DNA from: Ciborinia camelliae | Taxonomy: Eukaryota; Ascomycota; Leotiomycetes; Helotiales; Sclerotiniaceae | NCBI GenBank assembly: GCA_025890175.1 | Contig: JANPYM010000013.1 | Location: 1,616,207-1,680,206, forward strand | Direction of reading: 5' to 3' | DNA length: 64,000 nucleotides | Part shown: in pieces, positions 34,955 to 46,574 of the stretch | Position numbering within the stretch: the first letter of the stretch is position 1 | Layout: every line of letters begins with the position of its first letter | Program-made: the position numbers and the translations under genes | The notes under the pieces: model-generated | The model's database searches: none | Told to the model about the DNA's origin: nothing | The model's input: only the letters and a program-made list of their open reading frames with translations

Positions 34955-37641
34955 GTTCTATTTCTTGACTGATAGTGGGAAGTTCAATAATTATATGGAA
35001 GTTGTCCATGCACATTGTAAATTGTTTGTTTCCTCTTGTCGCATCACTTCGTTTGCTCTTCATCGGATATATGTTGGTAACCGAGAGATATATTCCTTTT
35101 TTTTGCCCAGACGGAAACTCACATTATATCGAATGCACAAGGAAAAGAAAAGGATATAGCATATCATTTAAAAGAAAGAAAAAGCATATCTTACTCTAGT
35201 ACATCGGGCCGGTAAAAAAAGCAAATGTGTAGATAGATATTCTCATCTTGGCAGAAATGAACTCCAGGCAATCAATTTCACGGATGATCTGTATTCGAGA
35301 ATACTGTTCATATCTCAAAGCATTTCAATGTCTAAATTCTCTTTGTATCCGAGATTATCTCGATATCTAATGTTACCTCTCCGAATTCATTTCATCTTAA
35401 CCCGAAAGTTCAATCTGAAGGATATATAGATTTCATTGGGTCAGTGTATACTGTTGAGTGAAAGTTTCAAACAAGAGATTGAGTAAAGTAATGTATGGCT
35501 ATGCTCAGGCCTTCAAGTGTAAAATACTCCAAAGCTTCAATTTCGCATACTACAAATTCATACAAAATAATATTTTTAGTCTCTACATTTGAATTCCCAT
35601 TTATCAACTTCACTCTCTTGAGTGCCGAGCATGCCAGATCTAGCAGTGCAAAAGATATCTACTATCGCTGTCCATGACGTACAGGTTTTTCTTATCAAGT
35701 CTCGAATGAAGTCCAGTCAACTTCTCTAGGCAAACAATTAAAAGTTTGCCGGTATTCCAGTCCCATAAAAGTCTTCTGCCAACCCTATGGACCTCTATTC
35801 TTCCACACAGCAATATTCTTCATCAACTTTCCATCATCGATTCTATACCAATTCAACAAAACCCAAACAGTCAAATTATATCGTTGTTTCCCCCAACTAT
35901 CTTCCTCCAATGAATAGCATGCCTGCTAATAAATAGCACAAAACAAACACAGCCACCAAATCTACTGAAACCTTCCTCTCTCGGGAATGATGGCAAGGAA
36001 TCCAAATGGAACCATGATGCCCCATGTTCACTTTTTGGAAATAAGCCAAGGGATTTGGAAGTGAAGAGATGTCTGGAAGTGACTTGAATGGAAGATTAAC
36101 TGGTGGCAAGAAGTAGAGCTTTAGCGTTCTGACTAGTTAAGCTAATGCCTCAATTCTTTGGCTGGAAAATAGACAGATATCAGATATAATGCTAAGGCCA
36201 AATAGTTATCTCATTTCCCCCCATTATATGCTCCACCCATTCACTTCTCGCCATCTGACTTTTTGTTGCATATCTACAATACTGAATCAAATAGTTTAGA
36301 TGAATACTTTTCAAAACCTCATCTGAATTTCATTCTTGGATCACCTTTCATCCCATCATTTTTTTGCCCCTTTATTTCGCACTCGATAAATCTATAGCAA
36401 TATCTCAAACTTAACTATCAGAAGAGTTCTCAAATTCTCATTCCAGACTCAAATCCTCGAAGCTATAACATCTCATCCCAGTTTATCATCTATACAAAAG
36501 ACCTTTGGAAGTTAAGTTTGTATTCTATCTCTCTTTTCATTCTATTCTGATGATTTCTTGTCGAGATCATGAGAATTGTAATCTTACGTTAATAGTACCC
36601 ACCTAGTGATATTAATATATCAGATGAGTACGAAAGAATCTTGATTGAGGAAATGAAGTTTGATACCATCATCATCCCTTCTGTTAAAGTATTTTTGCTA
36701 GATGAAGATTTGAACAACAGGGACAAATGGGATAGTGCAGACACTGTTCGAACTTGCAAATGCTCATTGATTCAAACATAGTTCAAACTTGATTCGGATT
36801 TTGTCTGTTATACAAAGATATTGTCCACATTGTTCTAACTATCCGATCTATATATTATACATCAAATCATATAATCAAAGTTTACAATACTTCGGAAATG
36901 TATAGATCGATTTCAATACAATCATTTTGATTTGAAAATAATAGAATTGTATAATTTAGCTAAAGTTTATATGTACATAGTATATTCATACCAATTGTAT
37001 GATTGAGGTTGATGATTTTGATGATATTTTGAAAATGTATAGGTTAATGTACGGACTGGACAATGTAGACAATATAAACAATGTAATTTGTATGTTAAGC
37101 AATTGTGAACAATGTAGTTGAAGCTTGGACTAAATACTTGACTCGGGAAATTCAGGGCACCAATAATAGTTGAAAAAAAAGTTGCGATGGCCTACAGAAT
37201 GTCTGTAACGCGTTTCCATACGAAAAACTTTCTCTATATGCCTAGCTTTCTAATAGTTGAATTAAATATATTTGCGTATACAAAAGACTATTTGAATACT
37301 AAAATGTAGATTTTCGAGGAATTTTGAAATACGACTATGGCGACTTGGCGGAAAATTTCATTTATTAAACTTAATATATTGTTATATCGAGCTAGTTAGT
37401 GTATATAGAACTATTTTATAATAACCATTTATAAAAAGAGGGGATTTTGGAATTTTCTTGAGAAATCAAAAGTTGCAATATTTCTTGTAGTAAAATTCCG
37501 GAATTATAGCGAATAAATTTCATGTCTTTGCTCAAATTTCGCAAGTACGAATTTCTTGAAGATTGTTTCGAAGAATATAATATTGACATTGTGGAATATG
37601 AGTTCATACATTCGACAAACAAGGAAACTAAGGTAGATAAG
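34955..37641. other. 2.7 kb AT-rich intergenic stretch
   Basis: Only frames of 60-75 codons exist on either strand. Short GAACAATGTA-like repeats occur near 37060-37125. No tRNA, transposon end or coding pattern was recognised. It separates the conserved block from the HET/ankyrin-CorA region. Confidence 0.5.
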
Positions 37642-40065
37642 TTACTGTGGTCCGTAGACCTTCGAATTTTCAACTTTCTCCCACCCACTCTCCTCCTCAT
37701 TTTCAATCGAAAGATTAATAAAGAATCTCGTCTTATACATCATAACATATTCTTTCTCTCCACCCTCCCTGGGAGACAAAACCCAGCCTCTAGCCAACCT
37801 CTCATATCCATCACTCAACAAACAAGACGGAACAGCAATAATTTCTGGCTCCTCCTCAGAGAAAACAATCATCTTCCCATCCTCTCCCCACCTCCAAACA
37901 TTGGGTTTCCATTTCTTTCCCGGTCTTGCGTACCCCCATGAAAGCATCCAATTTGTAAATTTAAGCACAGCATTAACTGCCTTTAACCCCTCAGTATTCC
38001 CCATCCATTTCATACTATTTTCTCCATTCCCCCAAAGTTCTTCAAATCCATTCTCTTTTCCCTCCTGCTTAAACCATCCCAATATTGCCGCTCTCCAAGC
38101 CTTTTCTCTCTCATTTGGTGGGAATCCGCATTTAAAAGCAACATCCAACATCCAGTTTACACCGCAATACAATACGCAAGCCACACTCTTCTCCCACATT
38201 TCCTCAAGAACAATACCGCGATGACTACGAGGGCGCCAGATGTGGTATTCAAAACCGGGACAAATATTCGAGTGAGGATCGAGACCAAAACCAAAAACTG
38301 TCAGAATACGGATAATTTTGCGAGAGGTACTGAGATAGATATCAGGGATATCAACGCGGTTCTTTGGTGGAATGCGGAGAAGTGGAAGGGATATCCATGG
38401 TGTAGACGGCGAAGGAGAGATGGAAATATTGGAAAGGACATCTTCGGAAACTGGAGAGAGTGGAAGTTTAGGAGAAGATCCAGGGTCGGTTTCATCTGGG
38501 TAGCAGAGAAAGCTTGTCGAAGCACCTAGTTTGAGATGGGGACCGAGAGCGCATAATGGCATTGGGTCGCCGGCGACTAAGGCAACAATAAGCATTTGCC
38601 GATAGCATTCTTCGAGGTGCTCGAATCGTTTTAAAGCCTCTGGAGTATGATTGCGTTTTAGTTTGAGACCTTTTCCAGCGACGTTTAGGACAATGGAAAT
38701 TTTGTCACAATTGGCGTCGCACTTTCGCATTCTCTCGGGTAATGATGGATCACCCCCAGCTCCGAGTGCGAATATATCTTTGAGGTGTAAGGTATAATCA
38801 ACTCCATCTCCTGAGGTATTGCTACCTTGTATATCGGCGATACTTGCATCATCTACTTTACCTTCCGATTGCTTTCCTAGAATTTCACGGACCTTCTCTA
38901 CTTGTTTGAAGATATCAAAGTTAATCCCGATCGTCCTCTGTACATTCTGTAGTCTGACATCTGGATTCAAGATCTCCAAGGAGAGCGTCAACATATACCA
39001 GAGAAACTCTCCTGTAAAGCAAAGAACGGTAGGCATACTGCCGCCCTCGCATTTGACGTAGAATATGTGTCTCGGTCCCAATCTCATCTCATGCGAACAC
39101 CACGCTCTCGTGAACCACCTCGAAAAACATATCTTCTCGAAGAAGGTCTGGAAATGTTTCATTGTTTCCATAAAGGGAGGACTTTCACCAGAAAAAGGAC
39201 GAGTAATCGTGATGATCTCGGAACTAGCTTCGAATAATGGTATAAACCACTTAAACCAATCACTTTCTTCTCTTGTCACAATAACGTCATCGATGAGCAC
39301 AATAACTTTCCGTGCATTCTTGTATACGGCAACCATGGCTGGTATGGCGGTTCCTTTCTCATCTTGACTATTTTGATCAATACATAGTTGATCGATCCAG
39401 AGTCCTTCATCCCGTCGAGTAAACTCTGAAAACATAGAGTAGAAAAATACTGGATCGAATGGCAATGGGTATTCTTCCGACTCTCCTAAGATTGTCTTTT
39501 GTCCATTGGATGATTGGTACGCAGGTGACCAGCAATAGCTCACAGCCAAATACGATTTTGGGACGTTATCATTGACAAGACGAAAGGTAAAATTCTCTAA
39601 TAGATTGGGTGCTAGCTCGAAGTTCTTCGCAACATCTGGTGCTAGCATTTCCAGCCCTTTGAGAAGTTTCCAGGCAGATTCCTCTTGGCCGTCGGTCTCA
39701 GCTATGAAATCCTTGAAAATCGCATTCTTTTCTTCAGTCCCCAATTCATGAAGTTGGCCTGGAGTGATACTTTCACAAGATATATCGCGAAATTCCCGGA
39801 ACTCGATTTGATTGGAGGTATTCCAATTCGTTTCCTCCAACCATCGCTTCTCGGCTTGAGTTGTTGACTTCATAATTTCGCTTTGATCCTCCGGCGAAGT
39901 CGCTTTAGAAATGCGACGACGCAATCCAAGAGCCTTTCGCAGCCGTCTAAACATTGCGCCAAATAACTGAGTGATCTCTGTTGTTTGTGTTATATTCAAC
40001 CGGTAATTCCGATAATTCATATCGTGCGGAGTTTTAGAGATCAGGATATTCCACAATCTAAACAT
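37642..40065 (-). CDS. HET-domain protein
   Basis: A single 807-residue frame from ATG 40065 to 37642; ATGs at codons 16 and 38 are alternative starts. The HET domain begins with SYLAVSYCWS (171-180) and continues with GLWIDQLCID (221-230), the EKGTAIPAMVAVYKNARKV block and a WFTRAWCSHEMRL motif. These are the hallmark boxes of fungal heterokaryon-incompatibility proteins. The C-terminal 450 residues have no repeat or membrane segment I recognise. HET proteins trigger cell death on non-self fusion or act in related recognition; this role is from family knowledge. No lesion is seen. Confidence 0.88.
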   Translation of the reverse strand: MFRLWNILISKTPHDMNYRNYRLNITQTTEITQLFGAMFRRLRKALGLRRRISKATSPEDQSEIMKSTTQAEKRWLEETNWNTSNQIEFREFRDISCESITPGQLHELGTEEKNAIFKDFIAETDGQEESAWKLLKGLEMLAPDVAKNFELAPNLLENFTFRLVNDNVPKSYLAVSYCWSPAYQSSNGQKTILGESEEYPLPFDPVFFYSMFSEFTRRDEGLWIDQLCIDQNSQDEKGTAIPAMVAVYKNARKVIVLIDDVIVTREESDWFKWFIPLFEASSEIITITRPFSGESPPFMETMKHFQTFFEKICFSRWFTRAWCSHEMRLGPRHIFYVKCEGGSMPTVLCFTGEFLWYMLTLSLEILNPDVRLQNVQRTIGINFDIFKQVEKVREILGKQSEGKVDDASIADIQGSNTSGDGVDYTLHLKDIFALGAGGDPSLPERMRKCDANCDKISIVLNVAGKGLKLKRNHTPEALKRFEHLEECYRQMLIVALVAGDPMPLCALGPHLKLGASTSFLCYPDETDPGSSPKLPLSPVSEDVLSNISISPSPSTPWISLPLLRIPPKNRVDIPDIYLSTSRKIIRILTVFGFGLDPHSNICPGFEYHIWRPRSHRGIVLEEMWEKSVACVLYCGVNWMLDVAFKCGFPPNEREKAWRAAILGWFKQEGKENGFEELWGNGENSMKWMGNTEGLKAVNAVLKFTNWMLSWGYARPGKKWKPNVWRWGEDGKMIVFSEEEPEIIAVPSCLLSDGYERLARGWVLSPREGGEKEYVMMYKTRFFINLSIENEEESGWEKVENSKVYGPQ

Positions 40066-40368
40066 TCATCGACAGAACTTCAGCTTCCAGCTTCAGTAAC
40101 GGGGGGCCAAGCCCGTCAGCCTCATAAGACATCGTCCCTTACCACCTTACAATCGCCGGTCACGTTCCAATTGCTGTAGGCAACGTGATTGGACATGTGC
40201 TTACATAACATTAAGCTTGAGACGAACTTCATCATCGTGACATTTCAATATCTACTTTTCATCAATGCAATAAATAGATTTCAAAAGAAATCCTCAAAGA
40301 ATAAGAAAGAAATTTCCATTTTCAATATGTAAACATATCTTTATATTTTAAAGTTATATAATTTGAAT

Positions 40369-40624
40369 CTTTGAATCTTTGAATCTTTGAATCTTTGAAT
40401 CTTTGAATCTTTGAATCTTTGAATCTTTGAATCTTTGAATCTTTGAATCTTTGAATCTTTGAATCTTTAAATATTTGAATGTTTGAATATTTAAATATTT
40501 AAATGCTTGAATATTTGAATACTTAAATGTTTGAATATTTGAATATTTGAATATTTAAATGCTTGAATACTTAAATGCTTGAATACTTGAATGTTTGAAT
40601 GCTTGAATGCTTGAATGCTTGAAT
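40369..40624. repeat. 8-bp satellite, unit TTGAATCT and variants
   Basis: About 32 head-to-tail 8-mers. The first dozen are near-perfect TTGAATCT, and later ones drift to TTGAATAT, TTAAATGC and TTGAATGC. The array ends exactly where homology to the hAT-like element begins. Confidence 0.9.
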
Positions 40625-40877
40625 GCAAAAAGCATGTGATCAGGAAGTATGTGATTAGAAAGTATGTGATCAAAAAGTATATGATTTGAAAACAATTTGA
40701 TTATTTTGATTCATTATATAGTTGGGAATAACTTCAACTTTAGACGACTATATAAGACGATCATATGATATAAAACCCGCGGGTTTTATAGGGTAATCAC
40801 CCTACAATATTCTACAGGGTAGGGTGACCACCAGTAGAGGGCAAATACCCCGGGTAGGGTACGGGTGCCCAGCCCTG
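40625..40877 (-). mobile_element. Truncated copy of the hAT-like MITE
   Basis: Read on the minus strand, it starts CAGGGCTGGGCACCCGTACC at 40877 and follows the element at 45294 for about 250 bp, with an 18-bp or so deletion after the ACCCGCGGG block. The other terminus is absent, replaced by the satellite. The expected 8-bp duplicate of the flank GCTTAAAC is not found on the left. Confidence 0.75.
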
Positions 40878-41390
40878 GCTTAAACGATCCGCAAACTTCA
40901 AACCCAATACACACAGAAAGCCTCAACACAAGCTTCTGTGTTTCTCGAGAATAGTTTTGATATCAAATGACGATGCAAACTTTGATCGTCCGGAACAAGA
41001 TGATCTTGGGGTCCTCAGTCACTGATATCATGCGTGACTCCTGTTAGGGTGAAACCGTCGAGTCTGTCGGGGCGGAAATAAGGCACAATGAAAGGCCTTG
41101 AGTTGCAATTCTGGATGTCTTGACAGCATCGATTCGCTATCTTTCCCTCGAATTCGCAAATCGCCCCCAACACGGAATTACAATCAGTTCAAATCTTGAC
41201 ATTCAAACATACCATTATATTCATGAAATTAGTATTGCAAAATATGTGTACTTCAGTCCGTATGAAATCCTATCAAAATCATCCACCATATGACTATCAC
41301 CAATATTATTTCCATTCCTGTTTCGGAGAATTCTCAAGGCTCGATTTCCACAATAACCGCCATCGTCTCTCTTGACGCTTTTCCGTGTAT

Positions 41391-44300
41391 TCAATTTCGT
41401 TTCACCTGTGCCTTATGTGCAGACGTACCCTGTCTTGAAGGCCGAGTTTTCCGGGCTTCTAAGAAATGGAACAGATACGGCGCAGAGAATGCAAATAGAT
41501 AGACTAGTACCGAGAAAACGAATGAAGTGCTCACTGTGGAAGTTAGCAACTTCAATTGTAACCACTATCTGAAATTTGTTTTGGAGAAGATTGCAAAAGT
41601 TAACTTACACATATATTTGAGAACATAGTTCATGGGCAGTTTTCCATCCTCGTTCACTGTGAAGCCATCCATGCTTATTGCGAAAAAAGCTGCAACAAAT
41701 GAAAGAGGAAGCTATAATGATCAACAACAAGTAGTGAAGAGGGCAAATTAGACTGTTAACATACGAATATGACTGTAACCACTGTGAAAACCATAACTGT
41801 TTGTGCTTGGCTTGCTGCATCCTCTGCTTCCGATATATTTGCTTGTTTCTGCTTGAGATCTAGTAGGTGGTGTAACTGTTTCAAACATCAGAAGTTGCGA
41901 TAGAAAATATTGAACGTTGCGTTTCGAAATTGTTACTTACTGATGTATGGGTGTCATCCGCTAGTTTTTCCATCTGTTTTACCCTACTTATATGATCCAC
42001 CAAAACTCTGTGATGATCATTCCAGTCCTTTCCGTGACCTTCAATCCCTTTCGGAGTAAATTGATCAAGTATTTTCAGTACGTTCCGCTGGTCGGTCAAC
42101 ACCATTTCTATGATATGTAACTCATCGAGTATATCTTTAATATCTACTAAAGACTTGGTTTCTTCCAATATACCAAACGGCTTCTGTGCCATGTCATCTG
42201 AAGTAGTCGCATGGGTGGGTTTAGAAGAGCTATGGGCGTGACCAGCTTCAAGCGTTTTATAAAACCTATTGAAGCAATCTGATTCTGAAATCCTCTGGAG
42301 TAAATGAGTTTCCTGTATTTGAGCACGGAGCTAGAGCAATATTACTCACCACTTTGCCAATGGAGCTTTCGAAGAAGTCGAAAAATTGAAAGTTTCTAGG
42401 AACTTCGAAAGGATCAAAAATATTGGCACAGCAATTTGTGATTAGCCTTGCGAGATAATGAACCGTGATGGCCTTTTTGGATGTCGATGACTTGAGATCT
42501 CGGCGAAGCTGCTTCAGTAACATTTCACTCACACTTGAGGGGTGTTTCCAATCGTCATCACATTTTTTTTCTTTTGATTTTCCAGTTTGGCCAGAGATTT
42601 CCCGATCTAAACTATCCCATCCTTGAGGATAACAGGTGATTATGATTTCTTAGATGGGTTAGTGAAGGCCAGTTGTCTTTCTAAGTAAAATGCGTACCTT
42701 CATTGATGATCCAAAGCCACAACTGGTCTACCATGAACATCTTAGGCCCATTATGATTGTTCTGTGTGTATCGGTACACAACTTGATCACTGTTCCGCCG
42801 TTTGATTGTTTCTGCATCAGTGTAAAAGTACTGATCAAGTGTTCTTCGAAGTTGGAGAGGAGGCGGCATGTTCGGTGTGTTGGCACTTCGCTTCAGATAG
42901 CCTTTGATCAAATATTCATCATCACTTGATGATTGAGATTTTGTGCCAAGTCCAGTTTCCAGATCGACTGGATGATTAATATCCTCGGGGAATGTCTCTA
43001 TATCTTTCTCGACGGTTGGGTGTAAATACCTGTCTTTCGCCAGTTTTGCAAACAAGGTCCTCAATGATGAAATTCCCTTTAACTTCGACCTCGCAATATA
43101 CTCCAGTAGGGTGCCATCGTTTTGAATATCACTACTGGTGATACATTCCTGATTGGAATCTTTTTCTTGAGTCTCAAGAATTACTTCGGCAATTTTTTGA
43201 TATCTGTCGTACATCTCAAAGCCAAGAAAAGGGATATGTGTTTTGTTAGCTTGAGAAATCAAGAAGACTTGCTTCAAACTTACGAATGCAACAAGGTGTT
43301 TTGGAGATTTCTGGGCGACATCCTGTTTCGACATATCTTTCTTGACTTTACGGTCTCCTGGCTCATCATCATTCGAATCATCATCATTCGAGTCATCATC
43401 TTTCGACAGATCTGCTGAATTCTAAACCTGTCAAATAAAAAAGCTACCAGTAATTTTTGAGGGAGTAGGATTACCTCGAATGTTTGACACATATGTCGCA
43501 TGAAGGAAGAGCCGGAATGAACTGTGGATGTGCAGAATTTTCGGCGACTCCCATTTGTGAGAGCAAGTCTTTCTTTCCATTCCTTTGTGAATACACATTT
43601 GTCAATATCGCCTTCCTTGATAATTCTGTCTATGAGAAGCTGGGATCGTTAGTTAAGACCCTTAAATCAATATACACTCATTAAATCAAGAACATAAGCG
43701 AAGGGGGTAAGTACCTCCACCCATTCCATCTAAGAATTCACATTAGCATAGGATCAAATCGAAGGGCTAGAAGCACCATACATTGTTTGCTGGGAAATGA
43801 AACCATCTGAAAGATCTTGATTTCGTGGTGTTTTCCCCAGAATCGGATTCTGCTGATTTCATAATAGCCGTAGGTCCTCGGCAGTACAGCAAGTCATATA
43901 TCGAAGTTGTGGCAAAGTTTGGTGATGGGACTTTGTTATTGTCTGCCTTGAAGAAATCCACAATAGTAGCCTCAAAGCCAAGACATGCGTAATCCTTGGG
44001 TTCCTTTTTGTTCCCCGGTGCTGGGGCTCTCAATTCGTGCAATATTCGCGGGGCGTGCATGATTGCAAAGTCCTCCGCAGTGAAGCCTTCTGGTGATCTT
44101 AGCTTCTTCTTGGACCCATGCTTGAGTAGTAGCTTGACTGCATCCAAGTTGTCCTTGAATACCGCCTCCATCAAAGGTGTATGTCCTTTCGAGGTTAATG
44201 CGTCATTATTCGCACCGTTGTTCAAGAGTATGGTGGCTACGTTTAAGTGGCCTTCCCCAATAGCCTGATGCAATGCCGTGCGTCCAGTCTCAAAGTTATA

Positions 44301-44729
44301 TGAGTCGATATCTGCGCCATATTTCAAAAGCAAAGATACCATATCTTTAAGTCCTTTTTCTGCAGAAATGTACAAAGGCTTAGAACCTCCAACATCAGGC
44401 TCATCTATATAAAAGTCGGCACCGCTTTCGAGGAGAAATTTTGCAATGGAAACATCGTTCTTTGCAACTGCCAAGTGTAAGGCAGTCTTTCCCTCAGAAT
44501 CCTGCATCCATAAAGATTCATTTGCTCCATATTCGATAAGGAGTTTTACCATATCATGATCTCCTCGTGAGACAGCCCAGTGTAACGCAGTCTTTCTATC
44601 AGAGTCCTGTTCATTTATATGACGAGATTCTCCCTTGGCCAGGGTTTTGCGTAGCAGCCGGTCATCCCCATACCGAATTGCTTCGAGGAGTGCGTTGCCG
44701 TTAGTACCGGATTCCGAAATCGGCGCCAT
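41391..44729 (-). CDS. Ankyrin-repeat protein with CorA-like C-terminus
   Basis: Ten exons join in phase to 930 residues: 44729-43782, 43729-43715, 43639-43475, 43421-43284, 43214-42698, 42648-42350, 42294-41941, 41875-41765, 41711-41609 and 41533-41391. The first 215 residues hold six ankyrin repeats (DRKTALHWAVSRGDHDMVKL, EGKTALHLAVAKNDVSIAKF and so on). The middle has conserved blocks RRTLDQYFYTD, DQVVYRYTQ, FMVDQLWLWIINE and ITCYPQGWDSL. The end has a long helix (LHHLLDLKQKQANISEAEDA) and two membrane helices (MVFTVVTVIFLPLSFVAAFF; STSFVFSVLVYLFAFSAPYL). This is the CorA fold, but the GMN selectivity motif after helix 1 is replaced by AISMDGF, so ion transport is doubtful. Exon 2 is only 15 bp. 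Confidence 0.85.
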
Positions 44730-45285
44730 GGAGGTTCTTCAGTCGCGGGCTTCCTAGGGGGGAAAGGATATTGACCGGGCTTGCTCGTACCACCAGTGAG
44801 TCTGCTCCGCGATATATGCTATGGGGATGAATGCGGCTCTTAGAGTCACCGAGTGTACCCCCATTGCCCGAAATTCCACGTCATGCGAGGGTAGGTGACA
44901 TTGCATCGCTTGGCGTGAACCGCACATCATCGCTGCAATAGCAACTAATCATGGCTTATATTTCAGACTTCATTTCCGGGGTTGAAGAAATGGACCGAGT
45001 TATTCTGTAAAATGTATTGCTTGTGAAGAAGCAATTCTTGTCATTGGTCGAGGTTTGCAGCTGAAACCCCTCTCATGATCTGCATCCTCTGCATTTTAAA
45101 AAAATTTGGAAATCTAGATTTCCTACAGTATGCCATTTTCAGAAGCTGCTGCAGCTTTCACTTCAACCGTATCAAAGAAAGAATCTCCTTCGATTGCACT
45201 CTTTACGAAGCAAAAGAGGTGGCTGAAATTGCCATAACTAAATGGTAAATCGTCAAGACATTGTGTGTTATTTTTAATTATTTCA
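44730..45285. other. Upstream region of the ankyrin-CorA gene
   Basis: About 550 bp up to the hAT-like element. No gene is seen. Confidence 0.5.
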
Positions 45286-45293
45286 AATCATAT

Positions 45294-45766
45294 CAGGGCT
45301 GGGCACCCGTACCCTACCCGGGGTATTTGCCCTCGACGGATGGTCACCCTACCCCGTAGGATATTGCAGGGTGATTACCCTATAAAACTCGCGGGTACGA
45401 GTAGACCCGCGGGTATATATTATGTGATCATCCTATATAGTCGTTTCAAGTTGAAGTTATTCCCAACTATATAATAAATCAAAATAATCAGATTATTTTT
45501 TGATCATATGTTTTCTGATTACATACTTTTTGATCATATGATTTTCTAGTTATATTTTCTAAAGCGATTAGACCGTATTGGAAATCAAAAATCAATCAAA
45601 AATGGAATATAAGTATCAATTCCACGTGATCATACCCGACGGATATACCCGTACCCTTCGAAATTCTATAGGGTTTTCACCCTACCCTATAGGACCTAGC
45701 AAGGTGGTCACCCTTCGATTTCTACCCGGGTTTACCCCGGGTAACCCTACCTTTTGCCCAGCCCTG
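45294..45766 (+). mobile_element. Complete 473-bp non-autonomous hAT-like element
   Basis: Termini are CAGGGCTGGGCA on the left and its complement TTGCCCAGCCCTG on the right. Subterminal regions rich in GGGT/ACCC extend inward as imperfect inverted repeats for over 100 bp. A perfect 8-bp target duplication AATCATAT lies at 45286-45293 and 45767-45774. CAGGG...-type ends with 8-bp duplications are the hAT signature. There is no coding capacity. Confidence 0.9.
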
Positions 45767-45774
45767 AATCATAT

Positions 45775-46574
45775 GCATTATAAATGACTTCAAATCAACT
45801 AAATCACCGATACTTACTATTCAAGTCGCATTGAGAAATTGACGTGGCATGTTAATCCCCCCACACAACAACAGTTGAACCTCCTTCATTTATCCGGAAA
45901 GCCTCATTTTAGAGTATCCTAGTCTCCGGCCCGTTCCTTTCAGCCTCCACCACCATTTTTTATCAATGAAGAACATTGTCAGATGCCGAGAATTTTGTTT
46001 CATGTCATTAGGGATATTCTTGTTGTTTTCGGAAAGTGACGAACCGAAGCTATTATCCGACGGATGAGCGTCCAATGCTCGGAACGATTTAGATTAAATT
46101 CGATATCAAATTCATCATTCGTGTGCAAATCAGCTCCATTTTCCTGTTGTACTCTAGCTTGATCGCCCCAGAAGACGAAATTCTGTTGGCACTACAACTT
46201 CATGCCTAAACAACTGTATGCTTGAACAACTGTATCCATTCAATACAGCCGTAGGCCGACAATACTGTCTTTTGAAAAGATGATCAAAATATGCCATCAC
46301 TTGACAGTTCATGCAATCCAACTCAACATAAAGATTTCAAAAAGTGACAAGGAAAGAGACACGCCAATGACCTAAACTCCTCTACTAACTGATGGACACT
46401 TCAGCTTCCCAAGATGTGAAGTCAATTTCATAAACGTAACCTCTTAAGCTACAATAAAACTTCCGCTATCCGAGCCAACCGTCCCCATACTCGATCCCAA
46501 ACACAACTCCATTCAGCCAAATATCCCACCTCCAACAGAACAATCAAGTTTCCCTCGTTGAAATTCCCATCCTA
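45775..46574. other. Intergenic
   Basis: About 800 bp without a supported gene. Confidence 0.5.

Noticed and set aside
40369..40624. Possible CRISPR-like array
   Set aside because: Units are 8 bp with no spacers, and the genome is eukaryotic.
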